Of a DNA stretch of 64,000 bases, positions 23,247 to 36,459 are shown in pieces. The stretch covers positions 977,001 through 1,041,000 of the forward strand of contig NW_027183960.1 of the NCBI RefSeq assembly GCF_041296385.1, read 5' to 3'. Within the stretch, counting starts at the first letter, position 1; each line of letters opens with the position of its first letter. Under the pieces are notes generated by a model. That model was not told the DNA's origin. It worked only from the letters and a program-made list of their open reading frames with translations, and did not search any database. This DNA comes from Aphelocoma coerulescens. Lineage: Eukaryota > Chordata > Aves > Passeriformes > Corvidae. Both the position numbers and the translations under genes were made by a program.

Positions 23247-24041
23247 GCAGGAAACTTTCTAAAATGGAACAAGCAGCAGAAGCACAGTAGTTTTGCAGAA
23301 GAAATTCCCCTCCCAGCACTTGGCTTAAGGAAAAAGTCTGATGTTTCTATGAGAGACTTGAGTTCATGTCTACTATTGGATAGCAGACATCTGAACATTT
23401 AGACTACTGGCTTTCCAGGCTCACGCAATTCAAACCGGAATGTCAAACTATTTCAAAAGCTAGAGATGCTTGGAAGAAATGTTTCTGTACTCACCACAAC
23501 TGGGGACCATGCATCATTCTTACCTTGCACCTGTCCAAAGGCCTTCCTCCGTCTCCAGTCCTGCCGCTCTCACGGAGGCACTGGGAGCCTCGGATACTCT
23601 TGCCACAAGTAGCCCAAGCGTGGACATCTTCCTCATCCTGCTCCTCCACTGCTGACGTCAGGGAATTCCCTGGAGCTCCAAACATCTGCCTTTCCAGCTG
23701 GAGGATCATGTCTGGCAGCTCTCTGAGCCTCTTCAAATTTGGCAGCGCCACAGCATCCTAGGAGTGATATACTGGCAACTGGCACCTCCAGGACACTTGC
23801 TACTCCTAGGATGCTTTTCTCTGGGAAAATCTTCTTGCATACAACCTTGCTCCAGTTTTTACTTCTAGGCCTTTCGTGGCCATCTGCATTCTCAGCCACA
23901 AGCAGGTTCTGATGATCAACAGGGCTCTGGGAGAGCAGGGACTCCTGTCTGTGGACAAAGAAAACAAAGACAACTTGTAAGATTAAAACCTGGAGCTTCT
24001 AGTTAGAAGAGAAAGGACTATTCAATCAAGGCAGGGCCAAG
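23247..24041 (-). repeat. Unit 21, single cassette, 795 bp
   Basis: ELS 23524-23948. Copy of unit 9, including GAGTGATATAC, so the 88-codon minus-strand frame recurs at 23633-23899. Confidence 0.95.
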
Positions 24042-25653
24042 GGAGGAAACTTTCTAAAATGGAACAAGCAGCAGAAGCACAGTACTTTTGCAGAAGAAAT
24101 TCCCCTCCCGGCACTTGGCTTAAGGAAAAAACCTCATGTTTCTATGAGAGACTTGAGTTCATGTCTACTATAGGGTAGCAGACATCTGAACATTTAGACT
24201 ATTGGCTTTCCAGGCTCACGCTATTCAAACCTGAAAGTGAAACTACTCTAACAGAAGGGATGATTGCAAGAAATGTTTCTGTTTACACCACGAATGCCGA
24301 CCATCCATCATTCTTACCTTGCACCTGTCCAAAGGCCTTCCTCCATCTGCGCTCTGGCAACTCTCACCCAAGCTCGGGCAGGGATGGAGGCTCTTGCCAA
24401 AAGTAGCCCAAGCGCGGACATCCTCCTCATCCTGATCTTCCACTGCTGACATCTAGGAATTCCCTGGAGCTGCAAACACTTGCCTTTGCTGCTCAAGGAT
24501 CTTCTCTAGCACCATGCCAAATGCCTTCTCCTATGGCAGCGCTGCAGCAGCCTGCGACTCACGGACAGGAACTGGCACCTCCAGCAAAGTTGCTCCTGGG
24601 AAACATCCCTCAGCCATTCCCTTACTGCAATGAGCTGGACTCCTACTCCTCTGCAATGCTCTTCCTGGACAGGTGCATCCTCAGCAATGAGACGGTTCTG
24701 CTGAGAGCCGCGGCTCTGAGGGAGCAGCCAGTCCTGCCAAAAGGCCTTCCTCCGTCTCCACTCCTGCAGCTCCCACGGAGGCACTGGGAGCCTTGGACAC
24801 GCTTGCCACAAGTAGCCCAAGCGTGGACATCTTCCTCATCCTGCTACTCCACTGCTGACGTCAGGGTATTCCCTGGAGCTGCAAACACCTGCCTTTGCTG
24901 CTCGAGGATCTTCTCTAGCACCATGCCAAACCCCTTCTCCTATGGCAGTGCTGCAGCATCCTGCGAGCCATGGACTGGAACTGGCACCTTCAGCATAGTT
25001 GCTCCTGGGAAACATCATTCAGCCATTCCCTTACTGCAATGAGCTGGACTCCTACTCCTTTGCAAGGCTCTTCCTGGACAGGTGCATCCTCAGCAATGAG
25101 ACGGTTCTGCTGAGAGCCATGGCTCTGAGGGAGCAGCGAGTCCTGTCCAAAGGCCTTCCTCTGACTCCACTCCTGCAGCTCCCACGGAGGCACTGGGAGC
25201 CTTGGACACTCTTGCCACAAGTAGCCCAAGCGTGGACATCTTCCTCATCCTGCTCCTCCACTGCTGACGTCAGGGAATTCCCTGGAGCTCCCAACATGTG
25301 CCTTTCCTGCTCGAGGATCGTGTCTGGCAGCTCTCTGAGCCTCTTTGCCTTTGGCAGCGCCACAGCATCCTGAGAGTCATATACTGGAAACTGGCAGCTA
25401 CAGGACACTCTCTGCTCCTAGGATGCTGTTCTCTGGGAAAATCTTCTTGGACACGACATTGCTCCAGTTTTTACTTCTAGGCCTTTCGTGGCCATGTGCA
25501 TCCGCAGGCACAAGCAGCTTCTGATGATCGACATGGCTCTGGGAAAACAGGGACCCCTGTCTGTGGACAAAGAAAACAAAGACAACTTGTAAGAAGAAAA
25601 CCTGGAGCTTCTAGTTAGAAGACAAAGGACTATTCAATCAAGGCAGGGCCAAA
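24042..25653 (-). repeat. Unit 22, three cassettes, 1612 bp
   Basis: ELS 24318-25560. Copy of unit 10 with a few changes (CGGCACTTGG, GCAGCAGCCTGCG, GACAGGAACTGG). The same three-cassette order shows this is a duplicated expansion, not a second event. Plus-strand 173-codon frame at 24521-25042. Confidence 0.95.
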
Positions 25654-26856
25654 GCAGGAAACTTTCTAAAATGGAACAAGCAGCAGAAGCACAGTAGTTT
25701 TGCAGAAGAAATTCCCCTCCCAGCACTTGGCTTAAGGAAAAAGCCTGATGTTTCTATGAGAGACTTGAGTTCATGTCTACTACTGGGTACCAGACATCTG
25801 AACATTTAGACTATTGGCTTTCCATGCTCACGCTATTCAAACCGGAAAGTGAAACTACTCTAACAGTAGGGATGATCGCAAGAAATGTTTCTGTTTACAC
25901 CACGACTGCCGACCATGCATCATTCTTACCTTGCACCTGTCCAAAGGCCTTCCTCCGTCTGCGCTCCGGCAACTCTCACCCAGGCAAGGGCAAGGATGGA
26001 GGCTCTTGCCACAAGTAGCCCAAGCGCGGACATCTTCCTCATCCTGCAACTCCACTGCTGACGTCAGGGTATTCCCTGGAGCTGCAAACACCTGCCTTTG
26101 CGGCTCGAGGACCTTCTCTAGCACCATGCCAAACCCCTTCTCCTATGGCAGTGCTGCAGCATCCTGCGAGCCATGGACTGGAACTGGCACCTTCAGCATA
26201 GTTGCTCCTGGGAAACATCATTCAGCCATTCCCATACTGCAATGAGCTGGACTCCTACTCCTTTGCAAGGCTCTTCCTGGACAGGTGCATCCTCAGCAAT
26301 GAGACGGTTCTGCTGAGAGCCATGGCTCTGAGGGAGCAGCGAGTCCTGTCCAAAGGCCTTCCTCTGACTCCACTCCTGCAGCTCCCACGGAGGCACTGGG
26401 AGCCTTGGACACTCTTGCCACAAGTAGCCCAAGCGTCGAGATCTTCCGCATCCTGCTCCTCCACTGCTGACATCAGGGAATTCCCTGGAGCTCCTAAAAT
26501 CTGCCTTTCCTGCTCGAGGATCGTGTCTGGCAGCTCGCTGAGCCTCTTCGCCTTTGGCAGCGCCACAGCATCCTGAGAGTCATATACTGGAAACTGGCAG
26601 CTACAGGACACTTGCTGCTCCTAGGATGCTTTTCTCTGGGAAAATCTTCTTGGACATGACATTGCTCCAGTTTTTACTTCTAGGCCTTTTGTGGCCATCT
26701 GCATCCGCAGCCACAAGCAGGTTCTGATGATCGACATGGCTCTGGGAGAGCAGGGACTCCTGTCTGTGGACAAAGAAAACAAAGACAACTTGTAAGAAGA
26801 AAACCTGGAGCTTCTAGATAGAAGACAAAGGACTATTCAATCAAGGAAGGGCCAAG
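25654..26856 (-). repeat. Unit 23, two cassettes, 1203 bp
   Basis: ELS 25930-26763. Copy of unit 11, differing at CCAAGCGCGG (CCAAGCGTGG there) and CAAGCAGGTTC near the acceptor. Confidence 0.95.
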
Positions 26857-28059
26857 GGAGGAAACTTTCTAAAATGGAACAAGCAGCAGAAGCACAGTAG
26901 TTTTGCAGAAGAAATTCCCTTCCCAGCACTTGGCTTAAGGAAAAAACCTCATGTTTCTATGAGAGACTTGAGTTCATGTCTACTACTGGGTACCAGACAT
27001 CTGAACATTTAGACTATTGGCTTTCCAGGCTCACGCTATTCAAACCGGAAAGTGAAACTATTCTAACAGAAGGGATGATTGCAAGAAATGTTTCTGTTTA
27101 CACCACGACTGCCGACCATCCATCATTCTTACCTTGCACCTGTCCAAAGGCCTTCCTCCATCTGCGCTCCGGCAACTCTCACCCAGGCAAGGGCAGGGAT
27201 GGAGGCTCTTGCCACAAGTAGCCCAAGCGTGGACATCTTCCTCATCCTGCTACTCCACTGCTGACGTCAGGGTATTCCCTGGAGCTGCAAACACCTGCCT
27301 TTGCTGCTCGAGGACCTTCTCTAGCACCATGCCAAACCCCTTCTCCTATGGCAGTGCTGCAGCATCCTGCGGGCCACGGACTGGAACTGGCACCTCCAGC
27401 AAAGTTGCTCCTGGGAAACATCCCTCAGCCATTCCCTTACTGCAATGAGCTGGACTCCTACTCCTCTGCAATGCTCTTCCTGGACAGGTGCATCCTCAGC
27501 AATGAGACGGTTCTGCTGAGAGCCACGGCTCTGAGGGAGCAGCCAGTCCTGCCCAATGGTTGTCCTCCGTCACCAGTCCTGCAGCTCCCACGGAGGCACT
27601 GGGAGCCTTGGACACTCTTGCCACAAGTAGCCCAAGCGTGGACATCTTCCTCATCCTGCTCCTCCACTGCTGACGTCAGGGAATTCCCTGGTGCTCCCAA
27701 CATCTGCCTTTCCTGCTCGAGGATCGTGTCTGGCAGCTCTCTGAGCCTCTTTGCCTTTGGCAGCGCCACAGCATCCTAGGAGTCATATACTGGCAACTGG
27801 CACCTCCAGGACACTTGCTGCTCCTAGGATGCTTTCCTCTGGGAAAATCTTCTTGCACACGTCCTTGCTCCAGTTTTTACTCCTAGGCCTTTCGTGGCCA
27901 TCTGCATTCTCAGCCACAAGCAGGTTCTGATGATCAACAGGGCTCTGGGAGAGCAGGGACTCCTGTCTGTGGACAAAGAAAACAAAGACAACTTGTAAGA
28001 AGAAAACCTGGAGCTTCTAGTTAGAAAAAAAAGGACTATTCAATCAAGGCAGGGCCAAG
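26857..28059 (-). repeat. Unit 24, two cassettes, 1203 bp
   Basis: ELS 27133-27966. Left part copies unit 12. From about 27720 it has CTGGCAGCTCTCTGAGCC, GGATGCTTTCCTCTGGG and CACACGTCCTTG, shared with units 40 and 51. Confidence 0.95.
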
Positions 28060-28853
28060 GGAGGAAACTTTCTAAAATGGAACAAGCAGCAGAAGCACAG
28101 TACTTTTGCAGAAGAAATTCCCCTCCCAGCACTTGGCTTAAGGAAAAAGCCTGATGTATCTATGAGAGACTTGAGTTCATGTCTACTATTGGGTACCAGA
28201 CATCTGAACATTTAGACTATTGGCTTTCCATGCTCACGCTATTCAAACCGGAAAGTGAAACTACTCTAACAGTAGGGATGATTGCAAGAAATGTTTCTGT
28301 TTACACCACGACTGCCGACCATGCATCATTCTTACCTTGCACCTGTCCAAAGGCCTTCCTCCGTCTGCGCTCCGGCAACTCTCACCCAGGCAAGGGCAAG
28401 GATGGAGGCTCTTGCCACAAGTAGCCCAAGCGTGGACATCTTCCTCATCCTGCTCCGCCACTGCTGACATCAGGGAATTCCCTGGAGCTCCCACCATCTG
28501 CCTTTCCTGCTCGAGGATCGTGTCTGGCAGCTCTCTGAGCCTCTTCATCTTTGGCTGCGCCACAGCATCCTAGGAGTCATATACTGGCAACTGGCAGCTC
28601 CAGGACACTTGCTGCTCCTAGGATGCTTTTCTCTGGGAAAATCTTCTTGCATACGACCTTGCTCCAGATTTTACTTCTAGGTCTTTCGTGGCCATGTGCA
28701 TCCGCGGCCATGAGCAGCTTCTGATGATCGACATGGCTCTGGGAGAGCAGGGACTCCTGTCTGTGGACAAAGAAAACAAAGACAACTTGTAAGAAGAAAA
28801 CCTGGAGCTTCTAGATAGAAGAGAAAGGACTATTCAATCAAGGCAGGGCCAAA
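28060..28853 (-). repeat. Unit 25, single cassette, 794 bp
   Basis: ELS 28336-28760. Hybrid cassette: proximal-type left, distal-type right, switching near CATCCTGCTCCGCCACTGC. Private changes are GATGTATCTATG and CTCCCACCATC. Nearest copy is unit 41. Followed directly by another short unit. Confidence 0.95.
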
Positions 28854-29648
28854 GCAGGAAACTTTCTAAAATGGAACAAGCAGCAGAAGCACAGTAGTTT
28901 TGCAGAAGAAATTCCCCTCCCAGCACTTGGCTTAAGGAAAAAGTCTGATGTTTCTATGAGAGACTTGAGTTCATGTCTACTATTGGATAGCAGACATCTG
29001 AACATTTAGACTACTGGCTTTCCAGGCTCACGCAATTCAAACCGGAATGTCAAACTATTTCAAAAGCTAGAGATGCTTGGAAGAAATGTTTCTGTACTCA
29101 CCACAACTGGGGACCATGCATCATTCTTACCTTGCACCTGTCCAAAGGCCTTCCTCCGTCTCCAGTCCTGCCGCTCTCACGGAGGCACTGGGAGCCTCGG
29201 ACACTCTTGCCACAAGTAGCCCAAGCGTGGACATCTTCCTCATCCTGCTCCTCCACTGCTGACGTCAGGGAATTCCCTGGAGCTCCCAACATCTGCCTTT
29301 CCAGCTGGAGGATCATGTCTGGCAGCTCTCTGAGCCTCTTCAACTTTGGCAGCGCCACAGCATCCTAGGAGTCATATACTGGCAACTGGCACCTCCAGGA
29401 CACTTGCTGCTCCTAGGATGCTTTTCTCTGGGAAAATCTTCTTGCATACAACCTTCCTCCAGTTTTTACTTCTAGGCCTTTCGTGGCCATCTGCATTCTC
29501 AGCCACAAGCAGGTTCTGATGATCAACAGGGCTCTGGGAGAGCAGGGACTCCTGTCTGTGGACAAAGAAAACAAAGACAACTTGTAAGATTAAAACCTGG
29601 AGCTTCTAGTTAGAAGAGAAAGGATTATTCAATCAAGGCAGGGCCAAG
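28854..29648 (-). repeat. Unit 26, single cassette, 795 bp
   Basis: ELS 29131-29555. Unit-9 class with GAGTCATATAC (stop kept) and CTTCAACTTTGG; near-identical to unit 42. Confidence 0.95.
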
Positions 29649-30852
29649 GGAGGAAACTTTCTAAAATGGAACAAGCAGCAGAAGCACAGTAGATTTGCAG
29701 AAGAAATTCCCCTCCCAGCACTTGGCTTAAGGAAAAAACCTCATGTTTCTATGAGAGACTTGAGTTCATGTCTACTATTGGGTACCAGACATCTGAACAT
29801 TTAGACTATTGGCTTTCCAGGCTCACACTATTCAAACCGGAAAGTGAAACTACTCTAAAAGCTAGAGGCGATTGCAAGAAATGTTTCTGCTCGCACCACG
29901 ACTGCCGACCATGCATCATTCTTACCTTGCACCTGTCCAAAGGCCTTCCTCCGTCTGCGCTCTGGCAACTCTCACCCAAGCTCGGGCAGGGATGGAGGCT
30001 CTTGCCACAAGTAGCCCAAGCCTGGAGATATTCCTCATCCTGATCTTCCACTGCTGACATCTAGGAATTCCCTGGAGCTGCAAACACCTGCCTTTGCTGC
30101 TCGAGGATCTTCTCTAGCACCATGCCAAATGCCTTCTCCTGTGGCAGTGCTGCAGCATCCTGCGAGCCATGGACTGGAACTGGCACCTTCAGCATAGTTG
30201 CTCCTGGGAAACATCCTTCAGCCATTCCCTTACTGCAATGAGCTGGACTCCTACTCCTTTGCAAGGCTCTTCCTGGATAGGGGCATCCTCAGCAATGAGA
30301 CGGTTCTGCTGAGAGCCGCGGCTCTGAGGGAGCAGCCAATCCTGCCCAAAGGCCTTCCTCCGTCTCCACTCCTGCAGCTCCCACGGAGGCACTGGGAGCC
30401 TTGGACACGCTTGCCACAAGTAGCCCAAGCGTGGACATCTTCCTCATCCTGCTCCGCCACTGCTGACATCAGGGAATTCCCTGGAGCTCCCAGCATGTGC
30501 CTTTCCTGCTCGAGGATCGTGTCTGGCAGCTCTCTGAGCCTCTTACATTTTGGAAGCGCAACAGCATCCTAGGAGTCATATACTGGCAACTGGCAGCTCC
30601 AGGACACTTGCTGCTCCTAGGATGCTTTTCTCTGGGAAAATCTTCTTGCACACAACCTTGCTGCAGATTTTACTTCTAGGCCTTTCGTGGCCATCTGCAT
30701 CCACGGCCACAAGCAGCTTCTGATGATCGACATGGCTCTGGGAAAACAGGGACCCCTGTCTGTGGACAAAGAAAACAAAGACAACTTGTAAGAAGAAAAC
30801 CTGGAGCTTCTAGTTAGAAGAGAAAGGACTATTCAATCAAGGCAGGGCCAAG
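29649..30852 (-). repeat. Unit 27, two cassettes, 1204 bp
   Basis: ELS 29926-30759. Copy of unit 1; carries GGATAGGGGCATCC as in units 5, 31 and 43. Confidence 0.95.
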
Positions 30853-32055
30853 GGAGGAAACTTTCTAAAATGGAACAAGCAGCAGAAGCACAGTAGTTTT
30901 GCAGAAGAAATTCCCCTCCCAGCACTTGGCTTAAGGAAAAAGCCTGATGTTTCTATGAGAGACTTGAGTTCATGTCTACTACTGGGTACCAGACATCTGA
31001 ACATTTAGACTATTGGCTTTCCATGCTCACGCTATTCAAACCGGAAAGTGAAACTACTCTAACAGTAGGGATGATTGCAAGAAATGTTTCTGTTTACACC
31101 ACGACTGCCGACCATGCATCATTCTTACCTTGCACCTGTCCAAAGGCCTTCCTCCGTCTGCGCTCCGGCAACTCTCACCCAGGCAAGGGCAAGGATGGAG
31201 GCTCTTGCCACAAGTAGCCCAAGCGTGGACATCTTCCTCATCCTGCTACTCCACTGCTGACGTCAGGGTATTCCCTGGAGCTGCAAACACCTGCCTTTGC
31301 GGCTCGAGGACCTTCTCTAGCACCATGCCAAACCCCTTCTCCTATGGCAGTGCTGCAGCATCCTGCGAGCCATGGACTGGAACTGGCACCTTCAGCATAG
31401 TTGCTCCTGGGAAACATCCTTCAGCCATTCCCTTACTGCAATGAGCTGGACTCCTACTCCTTTGCAAGGCTCTTCCTGGACAGGTGCATCCTCAGCAATG
31501 AGACGGTTCTGCTGAGAGCCATGGCTCTGAGGGAGCAGCCAGTCCTGTCCAAAGGCCTTCCTCTGACTCCACTCCTGCAGCTGCCACGGAGGCACTGGGA
31601 GCCTTGGACACTCTTGCCACAAGTAGCCCAAGCGTCGAGATCTTCCTCATCCTGCTCCTCCACTGCTGACATCAGGGAATTCCCTGGTGCTCCTAAAATC
31701 TGCCTTTCCTGCTCGAGGATCGTGTCTGGCAGCTCGCTGAGCCTCTTCGCCTTTGGCAGCGCCACAGCATCCTGAGAGTCATATACTGGAAACTGGCAGC
31801 TACAGGACACTTGCTGCTCCTAGGATGCTTTTCTCTGGGAAAATCTTCTTGCACACGACATTGCTCCAGTTTTTACTTCTAGGCCTTTCGTGGCCATCTG
31901 CATCCGCAGCCACAAGCAGCTTCTGATGATCGACATGGCTCTGGGAGAGCAGGGACTCCTGTCTGTGGACAAAGAAAACAAAGACAACTTGTAAGAAGAA
32001 AACCTGGAGCTTCTAGATAGAAGACAAAGGACTATTCAATCAAGGAAGGGCCAAG
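30853..32055 (-). repeat. Unit 28, two cassettes, 1203 bp
   Basis: ELS 31129-31962. Copy of unit 2, including CTGCCACGG; differs at TTCCATGCTC (TTCCAGGCTC there). Confidence 0.95.
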
Positions 32056-33258
32056 GGAGGAAACTTTCTAAAATGGAACAAGCAGCAGAAGCACAGTAGT
32101 TTTGCAGAAGAAATTCCCCTCCCAGCACTTGGCTTAAGGAAAAAACCTCATGTTTCTATGAGAGACTTGAGTTCATGTCTACTACTGGGTACCAGACATC
32201 TGAACATTTAGACTATTGGCTTTCCAGGCTCACGCTATTCAAACCGGAAAGTGAAACTACTCTAACAGTAAGGATGATTGCAAGAAATGTTTCTGTTTAC
32301 ACCACGACTGCCGACCATGCATCATTCTTACCTTGCACCTGTCCAAAGGCCTTCCTCCATCTGCGCTCCAGCAACTCTCACCCAGGCAAGGGCAGGGATG
32401 GAGGCTCTTGCCACAAGTAGCCCAAGCGTGGACATCTTCCTCATCCTGCTACTCCACTGCTGACGTCAGGGTATTCCCTGGAGCTGCAAACACCTGCCTT
32501 TGCTGCTCGAGGATCTTCTCTAGCACCATGCAAAACCCCTTCTCCTATGGCAGAGCTGCAGCATCCTGCGAGCCATGGACTGGAACTGGCACCTCCAGCA
32601 AAGTTGCTCCTGGGAAACATCCCTCAGCCATTCCCTTACTGCAATGAGCTGGACTCCTACTCCTCTGCAATGCTCTTCCTGGACAGGTGCATCCTCAGCA
32701 ATGAGACGGTTCTGCTGAGAGCCATGGCTCTGAGGGAGCAGCCAGTCCTGCCCAATGGTTGTCCTCCGTCACCAGTCCTGCAGCTCCCACGGAGGCACTG
32801 GGAGCCTTGGACACTCTTGCCACAAGTAGCCCAAGCGTGGACATCTTCCTCATCCTGCTCCTCCACTGCTGACGTCAGGGAATTCCCTGGAGCTCCCAAC
32901 ATCTGCCTTTCCTCCTCGAGGATTGTGTCTTTCAGCTCTCTGACCCTCTTCGCCTTTGGCTGCACCACAGCATCCTAGGAGTCATATACTGGCAACTGGC
33001 ACCTCCAGGACACTTGCTGCTCCTAGGATGCTTTTCCCTGGGAAAATCTTCTTGCACACGACATTGCTGCAGTTTTTACTCCTAGGCCTTTCGTAGCCAT
33101 CTGCATCCGCAGCCACAAGCAGCTTCTGATGATCGACATGGCTCTGGGGGAGCAGGGACTCCTGTCTGTGGACAAAGAAAACAAAGACAACTTGTAAGAA
33201 GGGAACCTGGAGCTTCTAGTTAGAAGAGAAAGGACTATTCAATCAAGGCAGGGCCAAG
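32056..33258 (-). repeat. Unit 29, two cassettes, 1203 bp
   Basis: ELS 32332-33165. Copy of unit 3; the only change seen is GCTCCAGCAAC for GCTCCGGCAAC, a lost CpG. Confidence 0.95.
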
Positions 33259-34052
33259 GGAGGAAACTTTCTAAAATGGAACAAGCAGAAGAAGCAGAGC
33301 AGTTTTGCAGAAGAAATTCCCCTCCCAGCACTTGGCTTAATGAAAAAGCCTGATGTTGCTATGAGAGACTTGAGTTCATGTCTACTATTGGGGAGCAGAC
33401 GTCTGAACATTTAGACTATTGGCGCTCCAGGCTCACGCTATTCAAACCGGAAAGTGAAACTATTCTAACAGAAGGGATGATTGCAAGAAATGTTTCTGTT
33501 TACACCACGAATGCCGACCATCCATCATTCTTACCTTGCACCTGTCCAAAGGCCTTCCTCCATCTGCGCTCTGGCAACTCTCACCCAGGCAAGGGCAGGG
33601 ATGGAGGCTCTTGCCACAAGTAGCCCAAGCGCAGACATCTTCCTCATCCTGCTCCTCCACTGCTGACGTCAGGGAATTCCCTGGAGCTCCCAACATCTGC
33701 CTTTCCAGCTGGAGGATCATGTCTGGCAGCTCTCTGAGCCTCTTCACCTTTGGCAGCGCCACAGCATCCTAGGAGTCATATACTGGCAACTGGCACCTCC
33801 AGGACACTTGCTGCTCCTAGGATGCTTTTCTCTGGGAAAATCTTCTTGCATACAACCTTCCTCCAGTTTTTACTTCTAGGCCTTTCGTGGCCATCTGCAT
33901 TCTCAGCCACAAGCAGGTTCTGATGATCAACAGGGCTCTGGGAGAGCAGGGACTCCTGTCTGTGGACAAAGAAAACAAAGACAACTTGTAAGATTAAAAC
34001 CTGGAGCTTCTAGTTAGAAGAGAAAGGATTATTCAATCAAGGCAGGGCCAAG
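33259..34052 (-). repeat. Unit 30, single cassette, 794 bp
   Basis: ELS 33535-33959. Copy of unit 4 with GATGTTGCTATG in place of GATGTTTCTATG. Confidence 0.95.
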
Positions 34053-35256
34053 GGAGGAAACTTTCTAAAATGGAACAAGCAGCAGAAGCACAGTAGATTT
34101 GCAGAAGAAATTCCCCTCCCAGCACTTGGCTTAAGGAAAAAACCTCATGTTTCTATGAGAGACTTGAGTTCATGTCTACTATAGGGTAGCAGACATCTGA
34201 ACATTTAGACTATTGGCTTTCCAGGCTCACACTATTCAAACCGGAAAGTGAAACTACTCTAAAAGCTAGAGGCGATTGCAAGAAATATTTCTGCTCGCAC
34301 CACGACTGCCGACCATGCATCATTCTTACCTTGCACCTGTCCAAAGGCCTTCCTCCGTCTGCGCTCTGGCAACTCTCACCCAAGCTCGGGCAGGGATGGA
34401 GGCTCTTGCCACAAGTAGCCCAAGCCTGGAGATATTCCTCATCCTGATCTTCCACTGCTGACATCTAGGAATTCCCTGGAGCTGCAAACACCTGCCTTTG
34501 CTGCTCGAGGATCTTCTCTAGCACCATGCCAAATGCCTTCTCCTGTGGCAGTGCTGCAGCATCCTGCGAGCCATGGACTGGAACTGGCACCTTCAGCATA
34601 GTTGCTCCTGGGAAACATCCTTCAGCCATTCCCTTACTGCAATGAGCTGGACTCCTACTCCTTTGCAAGGCTCTTCCTGGATAGGGGCATCCTCAGCAAT
34701 GAGACGGTTCTGCTGAGAGCCGCGGCTCTGAGGGAGCAGCCAATCCTGCCCAAAGGCCTTCCTCCGTCTCCACTCCTGCAGCTCCCACGGAGGCACTGGG
34801 AGCCTTGGACACGCTTGCCACAAGTAGCCCAAGCGTGGACATCTTCCTCATCCTGCTCCGCCACTGCTGACATCAGGGAATTCCCTGGAGCTCCCAACAT
34901 GTGCCTTTCCTGCTCGAGGATCGTGTCTGGCAGCTCTCTGAGCCTCTTACATTTTGGAAGCGCAACAGCATCCTAGGAGTCATATACTGGCAACTGGCAG
35001 CTCCAGGACACTTGCTGCTCCTAGGATGCTTTTCTCTGGGAAAATCTTCTTGCACACAACCTTGCTGCAGATTTTACTTCTAGGCCTTTCGTGGCCATCT
35101 GCATCCACGGCCACAAGCAGCTTCTGATGATCGACATGGCTCTGGGAAAACAGGGACCCCTGTCTGTGGACAAAGAAAACAAAGACAACTTGTAAGAAGA
35201 AAACCTGGAGCTTCTAGTTAGAAGAGAAAGGACTATTCAATCAAGGCAGGGCCAAG
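34053..35256 (-). repeat. Unit 31, two cassettes, 1204 bp
   Basis: ELS 34330-35163. Copy of unit 5, including AGAAATATTTCTG and TATAGGGTAGCAG. Confidence 0.95.
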
Positions 35257-36459
35257 GGAGGAAACTTTCTAAAATGGAACAAGCAGCAGAAGCACAGTAG
35301 TTTTGCAGAAGAAATTCCCCTCCCAGCACTTGGCTTAAGGAAAAAGCCTGATGTTTCTATGAGAGACTTGAGTTCATGTCTACTACTGGGTACCAGACAT
35401 CTGAACATTTAGACTATTGGCTTTCCATGCTCACGCTATTCAAACCGGAAAGTGAAACTACTCTAACAGTAGGGATGATTGCAAGAAATGTTTCTGTTTA
35501 CACCACGACTGCCGACCATGCATCATTCTTACCTTGCACCTGTCCAAAGGCCTTCCTCCGTCTGCGCTCCGGCAACTCTCACCCAGGCAAGGGCAAGGAT
35601 GGAGGCTCTTGCCACAAGTAGCCCAAGCGTGGACATCTTCCTCATCCTGCTACTCCACTGCTGACGTCAGGGTATTCCCTGGAGCTGCAAACACCTGCCT
35701 TTGCGGCTCGAGGACCTTCTCTAGCACCATGCCAAACCCCTTCTCCTATGGCAGTGCTGCAGCATCCTGCGAGCCATGGACTGGAACTGGCACCTTCAGC
35801 ATAGTTGCTCCTGGGAAACATCCTTCAGCCATTCCCTTACTGCAATGAGCTGGACTCCTACTCCTTTGCAAGGCTCTTCCTGGACAGGTGCATCCTCAGC
35901 AATGAGACGGTTCTGCTGAGAGCCATGGCTCTGAGGGAGGAGCCAGTCCTGTCCAAAGGCCTTCCTCTGACTCCACTCCTGCAGCTCCCACGGAGGCACT
36001 GGGAGCCTTGGACACTCTTGCCACAAGTAGCCCAAGCGTCGAGATCTTCCTCATCCTGCTCCTCCACTGCTGACATCAGGGAATTCCCTGGTGCTCCTAA
36101 AATCTGCCTTTCCTGCTCGAGGATCGTGTCTGGCAGCTCACTGAGCCTCTTCGCCTTTGGCAGCGCCACAGCATCCTGAGAGTCATATACTGGAAACTGG
36201 CAGCTACAGGACACTTGCTGCTCCTAGGATGCTTTTCTCTGGGAAAATCTTCTTGCACACGACATTGCTCCAGTTTTTACTTCTAGGCCTTTCGTGGCCA
36301 TCTGCATCCGCAGCCACAAGCAGCTTCTGATGATCAACAGGGCTCTGGGAGAGCAGGGACTCCTGTCTGTGGACAAAGAAAACAAAGACAACTTGTAAGA
36401 AGAAAACCTGGAGCTTCTAGATAGAAGACAAAGGACTATTCAATCAAGGAAGGGCCAAG
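35257..36459 (-). repeat. Unit 32, two cassettes, 1203 bp
   Basis: ELS 35533-36366. Left half follows unit 6. The right half has GGAGCCAGTCC and TGACATCA and ends in the GATCAACAGGG variant otherwise typical of short units, so it is mosaic. Confidence 0.95.

Larger units (their letters stand above)
19238..27719. repeat. About 8.5-kb block, second copy (offset 14,029)
   Basis: Units 18-24 and the end of unit 17. Keeps private variants of the first copy such as CTCATGGG, GAGATGGTTC and GATGATCGC. The right edge is where unit 24 keeps CTGGCAGC while unit 12 has CTTTCAGC. Confidence 0.8.
29649..35928. repeat. About 6.3-kb block, second copy (offset 29,648)
   Basis: Units 27-31 and part of 32. 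Shared private variants include CTGCCACGG and AGAAATATTTCTG. Similarity weakens where unit 6 has CAGCGAGTCC and unit 32 has GGAGCCAGTCC. Match may start earlier, since unit 1 is cut by the window edge. Confidence 0.75.
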
